DNA of 64,000 nucleotides, from assembly GCA_963840425.1 (NCBI GenBank), contig CAWIYZ010000015.1, positions 62,001 to 126,000 on the forward strand. Direction: 5' to 3'. Shown here in pieces: positions 37,847 through 46,215 of this stretch. The notes beneath the pieces were generated by a model that was not told where the DNA came from, made no database searches, and saw only the letters and a list, made by a program, of their open reading frames with translations. This DNA comes from CADEFX01 sp963840425. Its GTDB lineage: Bacteria > Pseudomonadota > Alphaproteobacteria > Rhizobiales > Hyphomicrobiaceae. How positions within the stretch are numbered: position 1 is the first letter of the stretch; each line of letters starts with the position of its first letter. Made by a program: the position numbers and the translations under genes.

Positions 37847-39286
37847 TCAGGTGAGGCCTTCGATGGAAGGCTTGAGATGAGCCCACGGGCGTGCCTGCTC
37901 GAACAGCGCCGCCGCGCGCAGCAGCTTGGCATCCTCGCCGCGCCGGCCGACGAGCTGGATCGCAACCGGCAGGCCATCACTGTGCAGACCGGCCGGCAGC
38001 GTCACGGCCGGATTGCCGGTGAGGTTGAACGGATGTGTGTAGGGATACCAGGCCTTGCGCACGGTATCGACCGGCTTGCCTTCGATCTCGATCGGCTCGA
38101 ACAGGCGCTCCTCGATCGGCAGCGCGGTACGCGTCAAGGTCGGCATGGCGATGACGTCGAAGCGGTCGAACCAGGTCTGCACCTTGCGGTAGATGCGCGT
38201 GCGCTCCAGCAGCGCGCGGGCCAGCATCTCGGCGGTGTGGTCTTCGCCGCCTGCCATCTGGCGCATCAAGGTCGGGCTCATGCGGTCGCGCCATTGCGCG
38301 AGCTGATCGCCGAAGCGTGCGTTCCACAGCGCCGTAGATAGAACCAGCCAGAGCGGCTCGGTCGGTTCCATGTCGTCGCCCATGGGCTCGACGATGGCGC
38401 CGAGCTCGCCCAATACGTCAGCGCATTCCTCGCACAGATCGAGCGTCTCGGTGTCGATCACGGTGTTGCCGAGATACGGACGCCAGGCGACGCGCAGGCC
38501 TTTGAGATTGCCGCTCGCCTGCGCTGCCGCCACAAAGCCCGACGCCGGCTGGCCGAACGAGTGCGGGTCGGCGGGATGTGGACCAGCCATGGCCTCGAGC
38601 GTCAGTGCGGTGTCGAGCACGGTGCGCGTGGTCGGCGTGATGTACGAGAGATTGCCGAATGCCTCCGGCGCCATGTCGTGCGGCACGAGGCCCAGCGACT
38701 GCTTGAAGCCGACAACGCCGTTGCAGGCGGCAGGGATGCGGGTAGAGCCGCCGGCGTCGGTGGCGATAGCGAGCGGTCCGATGCCGGCTGCAACGGCGAC
38801 TGCCGCGCCGCCCGAGGAGCCGCCCGATGTGCGCGTCGCATCCCAGGCGTTGCGCGTGCGCCCGAACAGCGGCGCCTCGGTATAGGGCATGTGGCCGAAC
38901 TCGGGCGTCGTGGTCTTGGCGAACAGGATGGCGCCGGTGGCCTTGAGGCGCGCGACGGAAACGGAGTCCTTGGCTGGAACATTGTGCTCGTGCATGAGCG
39001 AGCCGAAGGTCGTGCGCACGCCAGTCGTGTTGACCAGGTCTTTCACGTGCAGCGGCACGCCGTGCAGGGGGCCGATGGCGTCGCCGCGGGCGAGCGCGGC
39101 ATCGGCCTGGGCGGCGTCGCGCAGCGCGTCCTCGCGGCAGATGGTGATGAAGCAATTGAGGATCGACTGCGCCTTGTCGGCTCGGTCGAGGGTTGCGCGC
39201 ATGACCTCGACGGCGGAGATCTTTCTCGTGCGGATCAGGGCGGCCAGCTCGGCGGCGGACAGGTAGGCAGGCTCGGTGGCGGGCAT
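37847..39286 (-). CDS. Amidase-signature family hydrolase
   Basis: 479 aa from the ATG at 39286. Ser-cisSer-Lys triad: Lys in PLHVKDLVNTTG, glycine/serine-rich DATRTSGGSSGGAAVAVAAG with the cis-Ser, and the nucleophile Ser in DAGGSTRIPAACNG. Resembles GatA-like amidases, but no gatB/gatC is near, so it is a free amide hydrolase. Substrate unknown. First gene of a two-gene unit with the SDR. Confidence 0.9.
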   Translation of the reverse strand: MPATEPAYLSAAELAALIRTRKISAVEVMRATLDRADKAQSILNCFITICREDALRDAAQADAALARGDAIGPLHGVPLHVKDLVNTTGVRTTFGSLMHEHNVPAKDSVSVARLKATGAILFAKTTTPEFGHMPYTEAPLFGRTRNAWDATRTSGGSSGGAAVAVAAGIGPLAIATDAGGSTRIPAACNGVVGFKQSLGLVPHDMAPEAFGNLSYITPTTRTVLDTALTLEAMAGPHPADPHSFGQPASGFVAAAQASGNLKGLRVAWRPYLGNTVIDTETLDLCEECADVLGELGAIVEPMGDDMEPTEPLWLVLSTALWNARFGDQLAQWRDRMSPTLMRQMAGGEDHTAEMLARALLERTRIYRKVQTWFDRFDVIAMPTLTRTALPIEERLFEPIEIEGKPVDTVRKAWYPYTHPFNLTGNPAVTLPAGLHSDGLPVAIQLVGRRGEDAKLLRAAALFEQARPWAHLKPSIEGLT

Positions 39287-39918
39287 GGGCGCGCTTTGGT
39301 GATGGTGCTGTCGAGGAAGGCTAGCAGAGGTGGTTGGCACCGGACAGGCGTTCTCGACACGGCTGAGCCACCCCCTCCTTCTGATAGTGCCTCAGTTTGA
39401 ATTGCGTCTCATACAGGTCGTCATCCTCGCGCGAGCGCGGCGCGCTCGCCGCTCGAGGATGACAGAAATTCAGGAAGCCCGTGCACAGCATGTTTGCCCC
39501 GCCGGCGTGATGCCCACGAGTTCGCGCGTTCGGAGGAGCAGGGCGTCGGGTCTGCACCCAATGACCTGTGACCTGTTTTACTCCGGAGAGGGGCGCAACA
39601 ACGCCCTGCTCGGTCGCACCCGGGACCCGTTCCGGCGCTTGCGTAGGCCACGCACCATGCCGGCGAGGTGATCCAGATACGGCTTCGCCGCCTCCGGGTC
39701 CCGGCCTGACGCTTGGACGGTCCTAGTCCACCATGCCAGGCGAGAGGTCCGGACTGCGGCCCTCGGCTCCTGTCGAGAGGCGGTCCTAGGATCACCGCCG
39801 ATCTCGTCTCCGAGGCACGATGATGGGACCACATCTCGCGCCTCGCGTCATCCTCCGTGTGCATACATCATGAAGCACCAAATCTTGTCCCCGCGCCGCG
39901 AAGTCGTGATTCAGCGCA

Positions 39919-40068
39919 CGGCATCTCCCCTTGTCATCCTCGGGCTTGCTTGCATTCGCACGTGTTGCGCGTGCCGTGGCTCCACATACCCGCGCCGTCT
40001 AATCGCGTCCGCCTCAGCACGACGCCAGTCTGAGCGCTCGGCATCTCCCCTTGTCATCCTCGGGCTTG
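39919..40068 (+). repeat. Direct 30-bp repeat, period 120
   Basis: The same 30 bases (starting CGGCATCTCCCCTTGTCATC, ending CTCGGGCTTG) occur at 39919-39948 and 40039-40068. Only two copies and different flanks, so this is not a CRISPR array. It is part of the mobile-looking repeat family D. Confidence 0.85.
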
Positions 40069-40270
40069 TCCCGAGGACCCATGGCTCCGCATACTCCGAC
40101 TTGTTGGAAGCCACAGCATGCAGAGCTATTGGACCCACATAAGATCAACCGGATCGACCACACCAATCCGCACTGGATCGATCTGTACCCGACGCTGCCC
40201 GGCGTTGCCCTTGTTCCGGCGCTCTTCCCCAGCCGAGAGCTGGGTCCTCGGGACAAGCCCGAGGATGACA
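40052..40270. repeat. Perfect 30-bp inverted repeat, family D
   Basis: The 30 bases at 40052-40081 (TGTCATCCTCGGGCTTGTCC and onward to GAGGACCCA) are exactly reversed-complemented at 40241-40270. Each arm also contains a small palindrome CCTCGGG/CCCGAGG. Similar units are scattered in Bradyrhizobium and Rhodopseudomonas relatives. Function unknown. Confidence 0.85.
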
Positions 40271-40431
40271 CTTGAGGGTGCGGTGGGCGCTGGGAGCGGC
40301 CGAGGCCGCTCGAGGCCGTCATTTGCCGGGCGAGTGTCACCGTCACCCTTCCCCCCATACCGTTGACACGCCCGCCTCGATGATGACAGTCGCGGGAAGC
40401 AGTTCCATCATTGGGCTTGGAGAGAAACACC

Positions 40432-41433
40432 ATGCAACTCGGCATGATCGGGCTCGGGCGCATGGGCGCCAACATCGTGCGGCGGCTCATGCGGGCGGGA
40501 CACGAGTGCGTGGTGTTCGATCGCGATCCGGCGCCCGGCGCGCGGCTGGCCGAGGAGGGCGCGGAGGCCGCATCCGATCTCGCTGACTTCGTGCGTGCAT
40601 TGGAGCCGCCGCGCGCAGTGTGGATCATGGTGCCGGCGGGCGAGGCCACCGAGAGCACCATCCGCGAGCTGGCGGCACTGCTTGCGCCCGGCGACACGAT
40701 CATCGATGGCGGCAACTCGTTCTGGAAGGACGATGTGCGCCGCGCCAGGGAGCTGAAGGCGAAGGGACTGTCCTATGTCGATGCCGGTACTAGCGGCGGC
40801 GTGTGGGGGCTCGAGCGCGGCTACTGCTTGATGATCGGCGGCGAGAAGGCGGTGGTCGACCGCCTCGATCCGATCTTTGCCGCGCTGGCGCCCGGCCGCG
40901 GCGACATTCCGGTGACGGTGACGCGCAAGGGTCGCGATCCGCGCGTGGAGAAAGGCTATCTGCACGCCGGCCCGAGCGGAGCTGGCCACTTCGTCAAGAT
41001 GATCCACAACGGCATCGAGTACGGCATGATGCAGGCCATCGCCGAAGGCTTCGACATTCTCAAGCATGCCAACTCGGAGAAGCTGCCGGCCGACCTGCGA
41101 CTGGATTTGGATGTGGCCGACATCGCCGAGGTGTGGCGCCGCGGCAGCGTGGTCACGTCGTGGCTGCTCGATCTGACGGCCACGGCCCTGGCGGAGGATG
41201 GCGAGCTTGCCGGATACTCGGGTCACGTGGAGGACTCGGGCGAGGGGCGCTGGACGGTGCAGGCCGCGATCGAGGAGGCAGTGCCGGCGGAAGTACTGAC
41301 CAGTGCGCTCTACACGCGCTTTCGCTCGCGTCAGGATCACACGTTTGCCGAGAAGGTGCTCTCCGCCATGCGCAAGGGGTTCGGCGGGCATGTCGAGCCG
41401 AAGGCTCGCGTGGAAATCGAGCCGAAGAAGTAA
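40432..41433 (+). CDS. gnd: 6-phosphogluconate dehydrogenase, decarboxylating (short GndA type)
   Basis: 333 aa, the shorter YqeC-like form, which is often NAD-dependent. Cofactor motif MQLGMIGLGRMGANIVRRL, substrate-binding DAGTSGGVWGLERGYCLMIGG and catalytic Lys in HFVKMIHNGIEYGMMQ. Converts 6-phosphogluconate to ribulose 5-phosphate and CO2. ATG at 40432 after GGAGAG. Pairs with the gluconokinase 5 bases downstream. Confidence 0.95.
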   Translation: MQLGMIGLGRMGANIVRRLMRAGHECVVFDRDPAPGARLAEEGAEAASDLADFVRALEPPRAVWIMVPAGEATESTIRELAALLAPGDTIIDGGNSFWKDDVRRARELKAKGLSYVDAGTSGGVWGLERGYCLMIGGEKAVVDRLDPIFAALAPGRGDIPVTVTRKGRDPRVEKGYLHAGPSGAGHFVKMIHNGIEYGMMQAIAEGFDILKHANSEKLPADLRLDLDVADIAEVWRRGSVVTSWLLDLTATALAEDGELAGYSGHVEDSGEGRWTVQAAIEEAVPAEVLTSALYTRFRSRQDHTFAEKVLSAMRKGFGGHVEPKARVEIEPKK

Positions 41434-41437
41434 GCCG

Positions 41438-41998
41438 ATGGCGGCGGGATCGAGAGCGCGGCCGAGTGGTCCGCCGTGCGTCATCGTGCTGATGGGCGTC
41501 TCCGGCTCGGGCAAGAGCACGACGGGCAAGCGGCTCAGCACCACGCTCGATTGGCCGTTCCGCGACGCCGACAGCTTTCATCCGCAAGCCAACATCGACA
41601 AGATGAGCCGCGGCATCCCGCTCACCGATGCTGACCGCGCACCGTGGCTCGCCGCCATCGCGGCGTGGATTGCCGAGCGCGTGCGCATGTCGGAGCCCGG
41701 AATCGTCTCCTGCTCCGCCTTGAAGCGGGCGTATCGCAAGACCCTGCTCGACGGACAGAGCGGCGTGGGGCTCGTCTATCTGCAGGGCAATTTTGCGCTG
41801 ATTGCCGACCGCATGTCGCGGCGCAAGGGGCACTTCATGCCGCTGGAGCTGCTCAAGAGTCAGTTCGAGACACTGGAGGAGCCGGCACCCGACGAGGGTG
41901 CGCTGGTCGTGCCGGTGCGACTGTCACCCAAGAAGATTATAGAGCGCATCATGACCGGCTTCGGGCTTACGCCGGCGCGTCGTGTCACCCCGTCGTAG
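41438..41998 (+). CDS. gntK: Gluconokinase
   Basis: 186 aa, P-loop sugar-acid kinase of the GntK family. Walker A VLMGVSGSGKSTTGKRL, gluconate-binding DADSFHPQANIDKMSRGIPLTDADRAPWL (partly), ALKRAYRKTLL and RKGHFMPLELLKSQFETLE. Makes the 6-phosphogluconate used by the gnd product just upstream, so the two genes form a complete gluconate shunt into the pentose-phosphate pathway. ATG at 41438, with the gnd stop 5 bases before. Confidence 0.95.
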   Translation: MAAGSRARPSGPPCVIVLMGVSGSGKSTTGKRLSTTLDWPFRDADSFHPQANIDKMSRGIPLTDADRAPWLAAIAAWIAERVRMSEPGIVSCSALKRAYRKTLLDGQSGVGLVYLQGNFALIADRMSRRKGHFMPLELLKSQFETLEEPAPDEGALVVPVRLSPKKIIERIMTGFGLTPARRVTPS

Positions 41999-42067
41999 CC
42001 TGGAATTACTGATCGCGCGTTTTCGGGAACCGATCGGCAAGGGTTGGCTGACGCCTTTGACCCTGGG

Positions 42068-42134
42068 TCCCGGACAACCGCACGGAACTTGCATTCGGAC
42101 CCGAAAGTCGCCTGTGGCCGTGCGGTTTCCGGGA
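42068..42134. repeat. Palindromic repeat, terminator-like
   Basis: TCCCGGACAACCGCACGG (42068-42085) pairs with CCGTGCGGTTTCCGGGA (42118-42134). It is related in sequence to the hairpins of repeat C. A second inverted pair, CCGGGATGACA and TGTCATCCCGG, spans 42129-42187. Located between convergent gntK and moaE. Confidence 0.7.
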
Positions 42135-42206
42135 TGACAACCGTGGATGTGGTGCTGCTCTGCTTCAACAGACAAATGTCATCCCGGTCAAGCGCGAGCA
42201 GCCCAC

Positions 42207-42674
42207 CTAACCACCGCTTCCGCCGTGCCAGCGCGCCAGCGCATCCTCGTCGCTCTCTCGCGCATCGACCCAGCGGCTTTCGCCCTCGGCCAGCGTCTCC
42301 TTCTTCCAGAACGGGGCGTTGGACTTGAGATAGTCCATCAGGAAGGCGGCGGCCTCGAAGGCGGCGTGCCGGTGTGAGGAGGCGGTGACGACCAGCACGA
42401 TGTTGTCGCCCGGCTTCAGCTCGCCATAACGGTGGATGATGGTGCTCGCGTGCAGCGGCCAGCGCCGATGCGCCTCCGCCTCGACGCGCTCCAACTCCAC
42501 CTCGGTCATCCCAGGATAATGCTCGAGCAGCATCGAGGTGATGGGCTTGCCTTTGACCTCGCCGCGCACCGTGCCCGTAAACGTGACGACAGCGCCGATG
42601 TCGGTGCGGCCGGCGGCAAGCTGCTCGACCTCGGCCCTGATGTCGAAATCCTGTGTCTGGACGCGGACGGTCAT
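42207..42674 (-). CDS. moaE: MoaE, molybdopterin synthase catalytic subunit
   Basis: 155 aa. Converts precursor Z (cPMP) to molybdopterin with sulfur from MoaD. Signatures: GAVVTFTGTVRG, LEHYPGMTEVELE, RWPLHASTIIHRYGELKPGDNIVLV and SSHRHAAFEAAAFLMDYLKSNAPFWKKE with the active-site Lys residues. Starts 2 bases after the moaD stop. Confidence 0.96.
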   Translation of the reverse strand: MTVRVQTQDFDIRAEVEQLAAGRTDIGAVVTFTGTVRGEVKGKPITSMLLEHYPGMTEVELERVEAEAHRRWPLHASTIIHRYGELKPGDNIVLVVTASSHRHAAFEAAAFLMDYLKSNAPFWKKETLAEGESRWVDARESDEDALARWHGGSGG

Positions 42675-42676
42675 GG

Positions 42677-42931
42677 TCAGCCTCCGGTCACGGGCGGAAA
42701 GAAAGCAATCTCGCGCGCGCCGGTGACTGAGGCCGTGGCCTTGACGTGCGTCTTGTCGATGGCGGTGCGCACGATCTCGGGCTTGTCGAAGGCGTGGGCG
42801 TATTCCGGCCCGCGCGTGCCGAGCCAGGCGATGAGATCGGCGACCGTGACGACCGACTCGGGCAGCGCCACCGTCTCCTCGGGCTTGCCGACCCGTTCCC
42901 TGATCCAGGCGAAATAGAGAAGCCGCGTCAT
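42677..42931 (-). CDS. moaD: MoaD, molybdopterin synthase sulfur carrier
   Basis: 84 aa ubiquitin-like sulfur carrier ending in the required Gly-Gly (FFPPVTGG). LLYFAWIRERVGKPEETVALP and the VADLIAWLGTRGPEYAHAF region are typical. The C-terminal Gly is thiocarboxylated and donates sulfur in the MoaE complex encoded next. Eight bases after pgsA. Confidence 0.95.
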   Translation of the reverse strand: MTRLLYFAWIRERVGKPEETVALPESVVTVADLIAWLGTRGPEYAHAFDKPEIVRTAIDKTHVKATASVTGAREIAFFPPVTGG

Positions 42932-42939
42932 GGCGGGCC

Positions 42940-43527
42940 TCAGTGCTCGATGGCGTGGCGGATCGCAGCCTTCAGATAATCATAACCCGTCCACAGCGTC
43001 AGCAGGGCCGCCAGCCAGAGCAGCGCCGTGCCGACCTGCGACACCGCCGGCAGCACCTTGTCGCCGGCAGGCCCCGCAATCAGGAAGGCCAGCGCAATCA
43101 TCTGCAGCGTGGTCTTCCACTTGGTGAGCTGCGTCACGTGCACTTGCACATTGAGCTCGGCCAGGAACTCGCGCAGGCCCGAGACCAGGATCTCGCGGCA
43201 GAGGATGATCAAGGCGGCCCAGATCGTGGCATTGTCGATGGTGTTGTCATAGACCAGCATGAGGATCGCGGTACCCACCAGCAGCTTGTCGGCGATGGGG
43301 TCGAGCATGCGGCCGAGCGTCGATTGCTGGTGCCACACGCGTGCCAGATAGCCGTCCAGCAGGTCCGTGAAGCAGGCGCCGACGAAGATGATCAGCGAGA
43401 CCCACCGGCCTGTGTCGCTGCGGGCCAGCAGAAAGCAAGAGGCGAGCGCCGGCACCGCCAGAATGCGCGTGTAGGTCAGCACATTCGGCAGGCTCATCAG
43501 CCCCGGGCGGGAGGCAACGCGATCCAT
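42940..43527 (-). CDS. pgsA: CDP-diacylglycerol-glycerol-3-phosphate 3-phosphatidyltransferase
   Basis: 195 aa from the ATG at 43527. Other in-frame ATGs at 43545 and 43497 are possible, and the ribosome site does not decide. Integral membrane enzyme of phosphatidylglycerol synthesis, with the CDP-alcohol phosphotransferase motif DLLDGYLARVWHQQSTLGRMLDPIADK (DGxxAR-G-D-D pattern) and several hydrophobic segments. First gene of a pgsA-moaD-moaE unit. Confidence 0.93.
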   Translation of the reverse strand: MDRVASRPGLMSLPNVLTYTRILAVPALASCFLLARSDTGRWVSLIIFVGACFTDLLDGYLARVWHQQSTLGRMLDPIADKLLVGTAILMLVYDNTIDNATIWAALIILCREILVSGLREFLAELNVQVHVTQLTKWKTTLQMIALAFLIAGPAGDKVLPAVSQVGTALLWLAALLTLWTGYDYLKAAIRHAIEH

Positions 43528-43632
43528 GCGCCGTTGGTACACCATTCCCCTGACGCGTCAATGGTACGGCGCCGGGTGCAGGGCTGATGCAACGGTTACG
43601 CGCTGCTGCGCAGCACGCGCGCAGCCGTCATT

Positions 43633-44367
43633 TTAGCGCGTGCTTGCGGCCTCGAACACCAGACCCGACAGGTTGCGGCCGCGCCGGCTCGCCAGTTGCA
43701 GGGCGAGAGATGCGATATCCGGCTCGCATGTGAGCTGCGCACCAATGCCGGCCGACAGCGTGGCCGGGGCCACACCGTTGATGCGGATGCCCTGCTCGGC
43801 CCATCGCTCGGCCTCCACGCGGGTCATGGAGGCGATGGTTGCGCGTGCCACCGCAGCCAGCGCCTGGGCGCTGCGCGACTGGGTCGCGGGCTCAGGCACG
43901 ATGTTGAGGATCAGTCCCTCGGTCCATGTGGTGCGCATGCGATTGGCGGAGATGCGGGAGATCACATACGCGGGTGTGAGCGCGGCAGAGATGGCGCGCT
44001 CGACCTCGGCCTCGGTGGCTGTGGCGGCGGTCGCCAGGCGCGCGCCGCCCACGATATTGATGACCACATCCAGCCCGGCGAAGCTCTTCAACGCCGTGCG
44101 GGCGAAGCGGACGGCCGCGTCGGCATCGGGCAGCGGTCCGGTGAAGAGGCGCATCTCGAGCGCGCTCTGGGCGGCGATCTCGGCTACCGTTTGCGTCTCC
44201 GTACAGTCCTCGCTGGCATGCAGCACGAGGCGGGTGCGGTGCTCGGCGAAAGCGCGGGCGATGTCGACGCCGTGGGTGCGCGTCAGTCCGGTGATCAGCA
44301 CACGCTTGCCGGCGAGCTCCGGATACGCGGGATACGTTTCTACGCCGTCGAGTGTGCTCATCAACAT
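43633..44367 (-). CDS. Degenerate SDR-fold protein
   Basis: 244 aa from the ATG at 44367, with GGAGG 7 bases upstream. Rossmann-like start KRVLITGLTRTHGVDIARAF has a damaged TGxxxGxG motif, VVINIVGGARL stands where NNAG is usual, and the active-site region NIVPEPATQSRSAQALAAVARATIAS has no YxxxK. The fold is kept, but SDR catalysis is unlikely. Conserved in rhizobial genomes upstream of pgsA. Function unknown. Confidence 0.7.
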   Translation of the reverse strand: MLMSTLDGVETYPAYPELAGKRVLITGLTRTHGVDIARAFAEHRTRLVLHASEDCTETQTVAEIAAQSALEMRLFTGPLPDADAAVRFARTALKSFAGLDVVINIVGGARLATAATATEAEVERAISAALTPAYVISRISANRMRTTWTEGLILNIVPEPATQSRSAQALAAVARATIASMTRVEAERWAEQGIRINGVAPATLSAGIGAQLTCEPDIASLALQLASRRGRNLSGLVFEAASTR

Positions 44368-44638
44368 CGGACCATCCTCCAGACTAGGGCCCCACGCAAC
44401 CCTCACCTCGGTGCGGCGGACGTGGCACAAGAGCCGATTCGCACCTAACGAGTGCTAAACAGCGATCCGATTCGGGTTGGGTCAGGGCGCAAGTGGGGAG
44501 GGATTTGGGCAAAGAGGTGGATAGTGGAAAACTTGATCGGACGACGGCTGCGCTTTCCCGGCTCTTTTTCCGCTGCTACTTTGCCGGCGACCACTGCCCG
44601 GCTGCGGCCGCACCCGGTCCAATTCACAGGAGCACGCG

Positions 44639-45967
44639 ATGGCCCCCCTCGACGTGAAGCCCAACGAGCTAGAGCCGTACTGGCTGCCCTTCACCCCCAA
44701 CCGCGCCTTCAAGAAGCGGCCGCGCCTGTTTTCGGGCGCCAAGGACATGCATTTCCTCACCCCCGACGGGCGCAAGGTGATCGACGGCACCTCGGGTCTG
44801 TTCTGCGTCAATGCCGGGCACGGCCGCGAGCCGATCGTGAAGGCCATACAACAGGCGGCGGCCCAGCTCGATTACTCACCGCCTTTCCAGTATGCGCATC
44901 CCGCCGTCTTCGAGCTGTCGTCACGCCTGACGCTGCTGGCGCCAGGCGACCTCGATTACTGTTTGTTTGCAAATTCGGGGTCGGAGGCGGTCGATACGGC
45001 GCTCAAGGTGGCGCTCGCCTATCACCGCAGCCGCGGCGAGGGCAGCCGCACCCGCTTCATCGGCCGCGAGCGCGGCTATCACGGCGTCGGCTTCGGCGGC
45101 ATCTCGGTGGGCGGCATCGTCGCCAACCGCAAGATGTTCGGCAATATGCTGCAGGGCGTCGACCACCTGCCGAGCACCTACAACCGGAGCAAGCAGGCGT
45201 TCTCGAGTCAGGAGCCGGATTGGGGTGCGGAGACAGCCGACGAGCTGACGCGGCTGATTGCGCTGCATGACGCCTCCACGATCGCGGCCGTCATCGTCGA
45301 GCCGGTGGCGGGCTCGACCGGCTGCCTGCCACCCCCGAAGGGGTATCTGGAAAAGCTGAGGAAGATCACCGCCGACCACGGCATCCTGTTGATCTTCGAC
45401 GAGGTCATCACCGGCTTCGGGCGGCTCGGATACTGCTTTGCCGCCGAGCGCTACAACATCGTCCCCGACATGATCACCTTTGCCAAGGGCGTCACCAACG
45501 CGGCGGTGCCGATGTCGGGCGTGCTCGTGCGCAAAGGCATCTACGAGGCGCACATGAACGGCCCCGAGCACGTGGTCGAGCTGTTTCACGGCTACACCTA
45601 TTCCGGTCATCCGCTGGCGGTGGCGGCCGGGCTCGCCACGCTCGACATCTACAAGGAGGAGGGCCTGTTTGAGCGGGCCAAGGCGCTGGAAGGCAAGTTC
45701 GCGGATGCCATGCTGAGCCTGCGCAGCATGCCGCATGTCGCCGACATCCGCCCAATTGGTCTCCTCTGCGGCATTGACCTCGATCCGCAGCCGGGCAAGC
45801 CGGCGGCGCGCGGCTACGAGGCAATCGAGCGCATGTATCACGAGCACGATCTTTACGTGCGCGTGACCGGCGACACGCTGATCGTGGCACCGCCGCTGAT
45901 TGCCAGCGAGAGTGACATCGCCGACATCACCGAGCGCATCGGCGCGGTGCTGAAGGCGGTGGCGTGA
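44639..45967 (+). CDS. Class III aminotransferase, beta-alanine/omega-amino acid:pyruvate type
   Basis: 442 aa. Fold-type I PLP enzyme: FANSGSEAVDTALKVALAYHRSRG, GRERGYHGVGFGG, ILLIFDEVITGFGRLG and the PLP Lys in MITFAKGVTNAAVPMSG. Opening residues (LEPYWLPFTPNRAFKKRPRL) match beta-alanine-pyruvate transaminases. Probable role: transfer of amino groups from beta-alanine or similar to pyruvate. Divergent from the SDR-fold gene, 271 bases apart. Confidence 0.9.
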   Translation: MAPLDVKPNELEPYWLPFTPNRAFKKRPRLFSGAKDMHFLTPDGRKVIDGTSGLFCVNAGHGREPIVKAIQQAAAQLDYSPPFQYAHPAVFELSSRLTLLAPGDLDYCLFANSGSEAVDTALKVALAYHRSRGEGSRTRFIGRERGYHGVGFGGISVGGIVANRKMFGNMLQGVDHLPSTYNRSKQAFSSQEPDWGAETADELTRLIALHDASTIAAVIVEPVAGSTGCLPPPKGYLEKLRKITADHGILLIFDEVITGFGRLGYCFAAERYNIVPDMITFAKGVTNAAVPMSGVLVRKGIYEAHMNGPEHVVELFHGYTYSGHPLAVAAGLATLDIYKEEGLFERAKALEGKFADAMLSLRSMPHVADIRPIGLLCGIDLDPQPGKPAARGYEAIERMYHEHDLYVRVTGDTLIVAPPLIASESDIADITERIGAVLKAVA

Positions 45968-45992
45968 TCTTGAAACCTTGCAATTGAATAAA

Positions 45993-46157
45993 CTGCGTTC
46001 CCGGATAGCCGCGCTTCGAGCGCGGCTATCCGGGATCTTTCTACGCATCCCTGGAATGCCTAGCTCGCGCCGTCGCGGCGGAGCCGCGCCTAGCTGCGCT
46101 CCGCGCGGACGGCGCGTCGTGCCGAAGGCGTGTCTTCGACGCGTTGGCCGGGGACGC
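45993..46157 (-). repeat. Dispersed repeat C, copy 2, with strong terminator hairpin
   Basis: 165 bp, inverted relative to the copy at 36872. It contains a perfect 16-bp stem (CCCGGATAGCCGCGCT at 46000-46015 with its complement at 46019-46034), which should end transcription from both sides of this convergent gap. The inner part is GC-rich and differs from copy 1. Confidence 0.75.
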
Positions 46158-46215
46158 ATGCGCTAAGGATTATGAATATCCGCGCTCGGCGGCGGATACG
46201 ATGCAAAACCAACCG

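Larger units (their letters stand above)
39287..40431. other. 1.1-kb intergenic region with repeat remnants
   Basis: No convincing gene on either strand. Frames of 70-150 codons exist but have no ribosome sites, biased composition (Arg/Pro/Ser-rich) and stop in all frames around repeats. It contains GTCATCCTCG and CGAGGATGAC as an inverted pair (39420-39429 and 39454-39463), and a cluster of family D repeat units between 39919 and 40270. The gnd ribosome site GGAGAG lies at its right end. Confidence 0.7.

Noticed and set aside
39421..39864. 147-codon open frame in the 1.1-kb gap
   Set aside because: Arg/Ser/Pro-rich, no ribosome site, and it overlaps palindromic repeats.
39919..40068. CRISPR array
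   Set aside because: Only two 30-bp copies with 90 bases between, no third unit, no cas genes and partial sequence match to other palindromic repeats.
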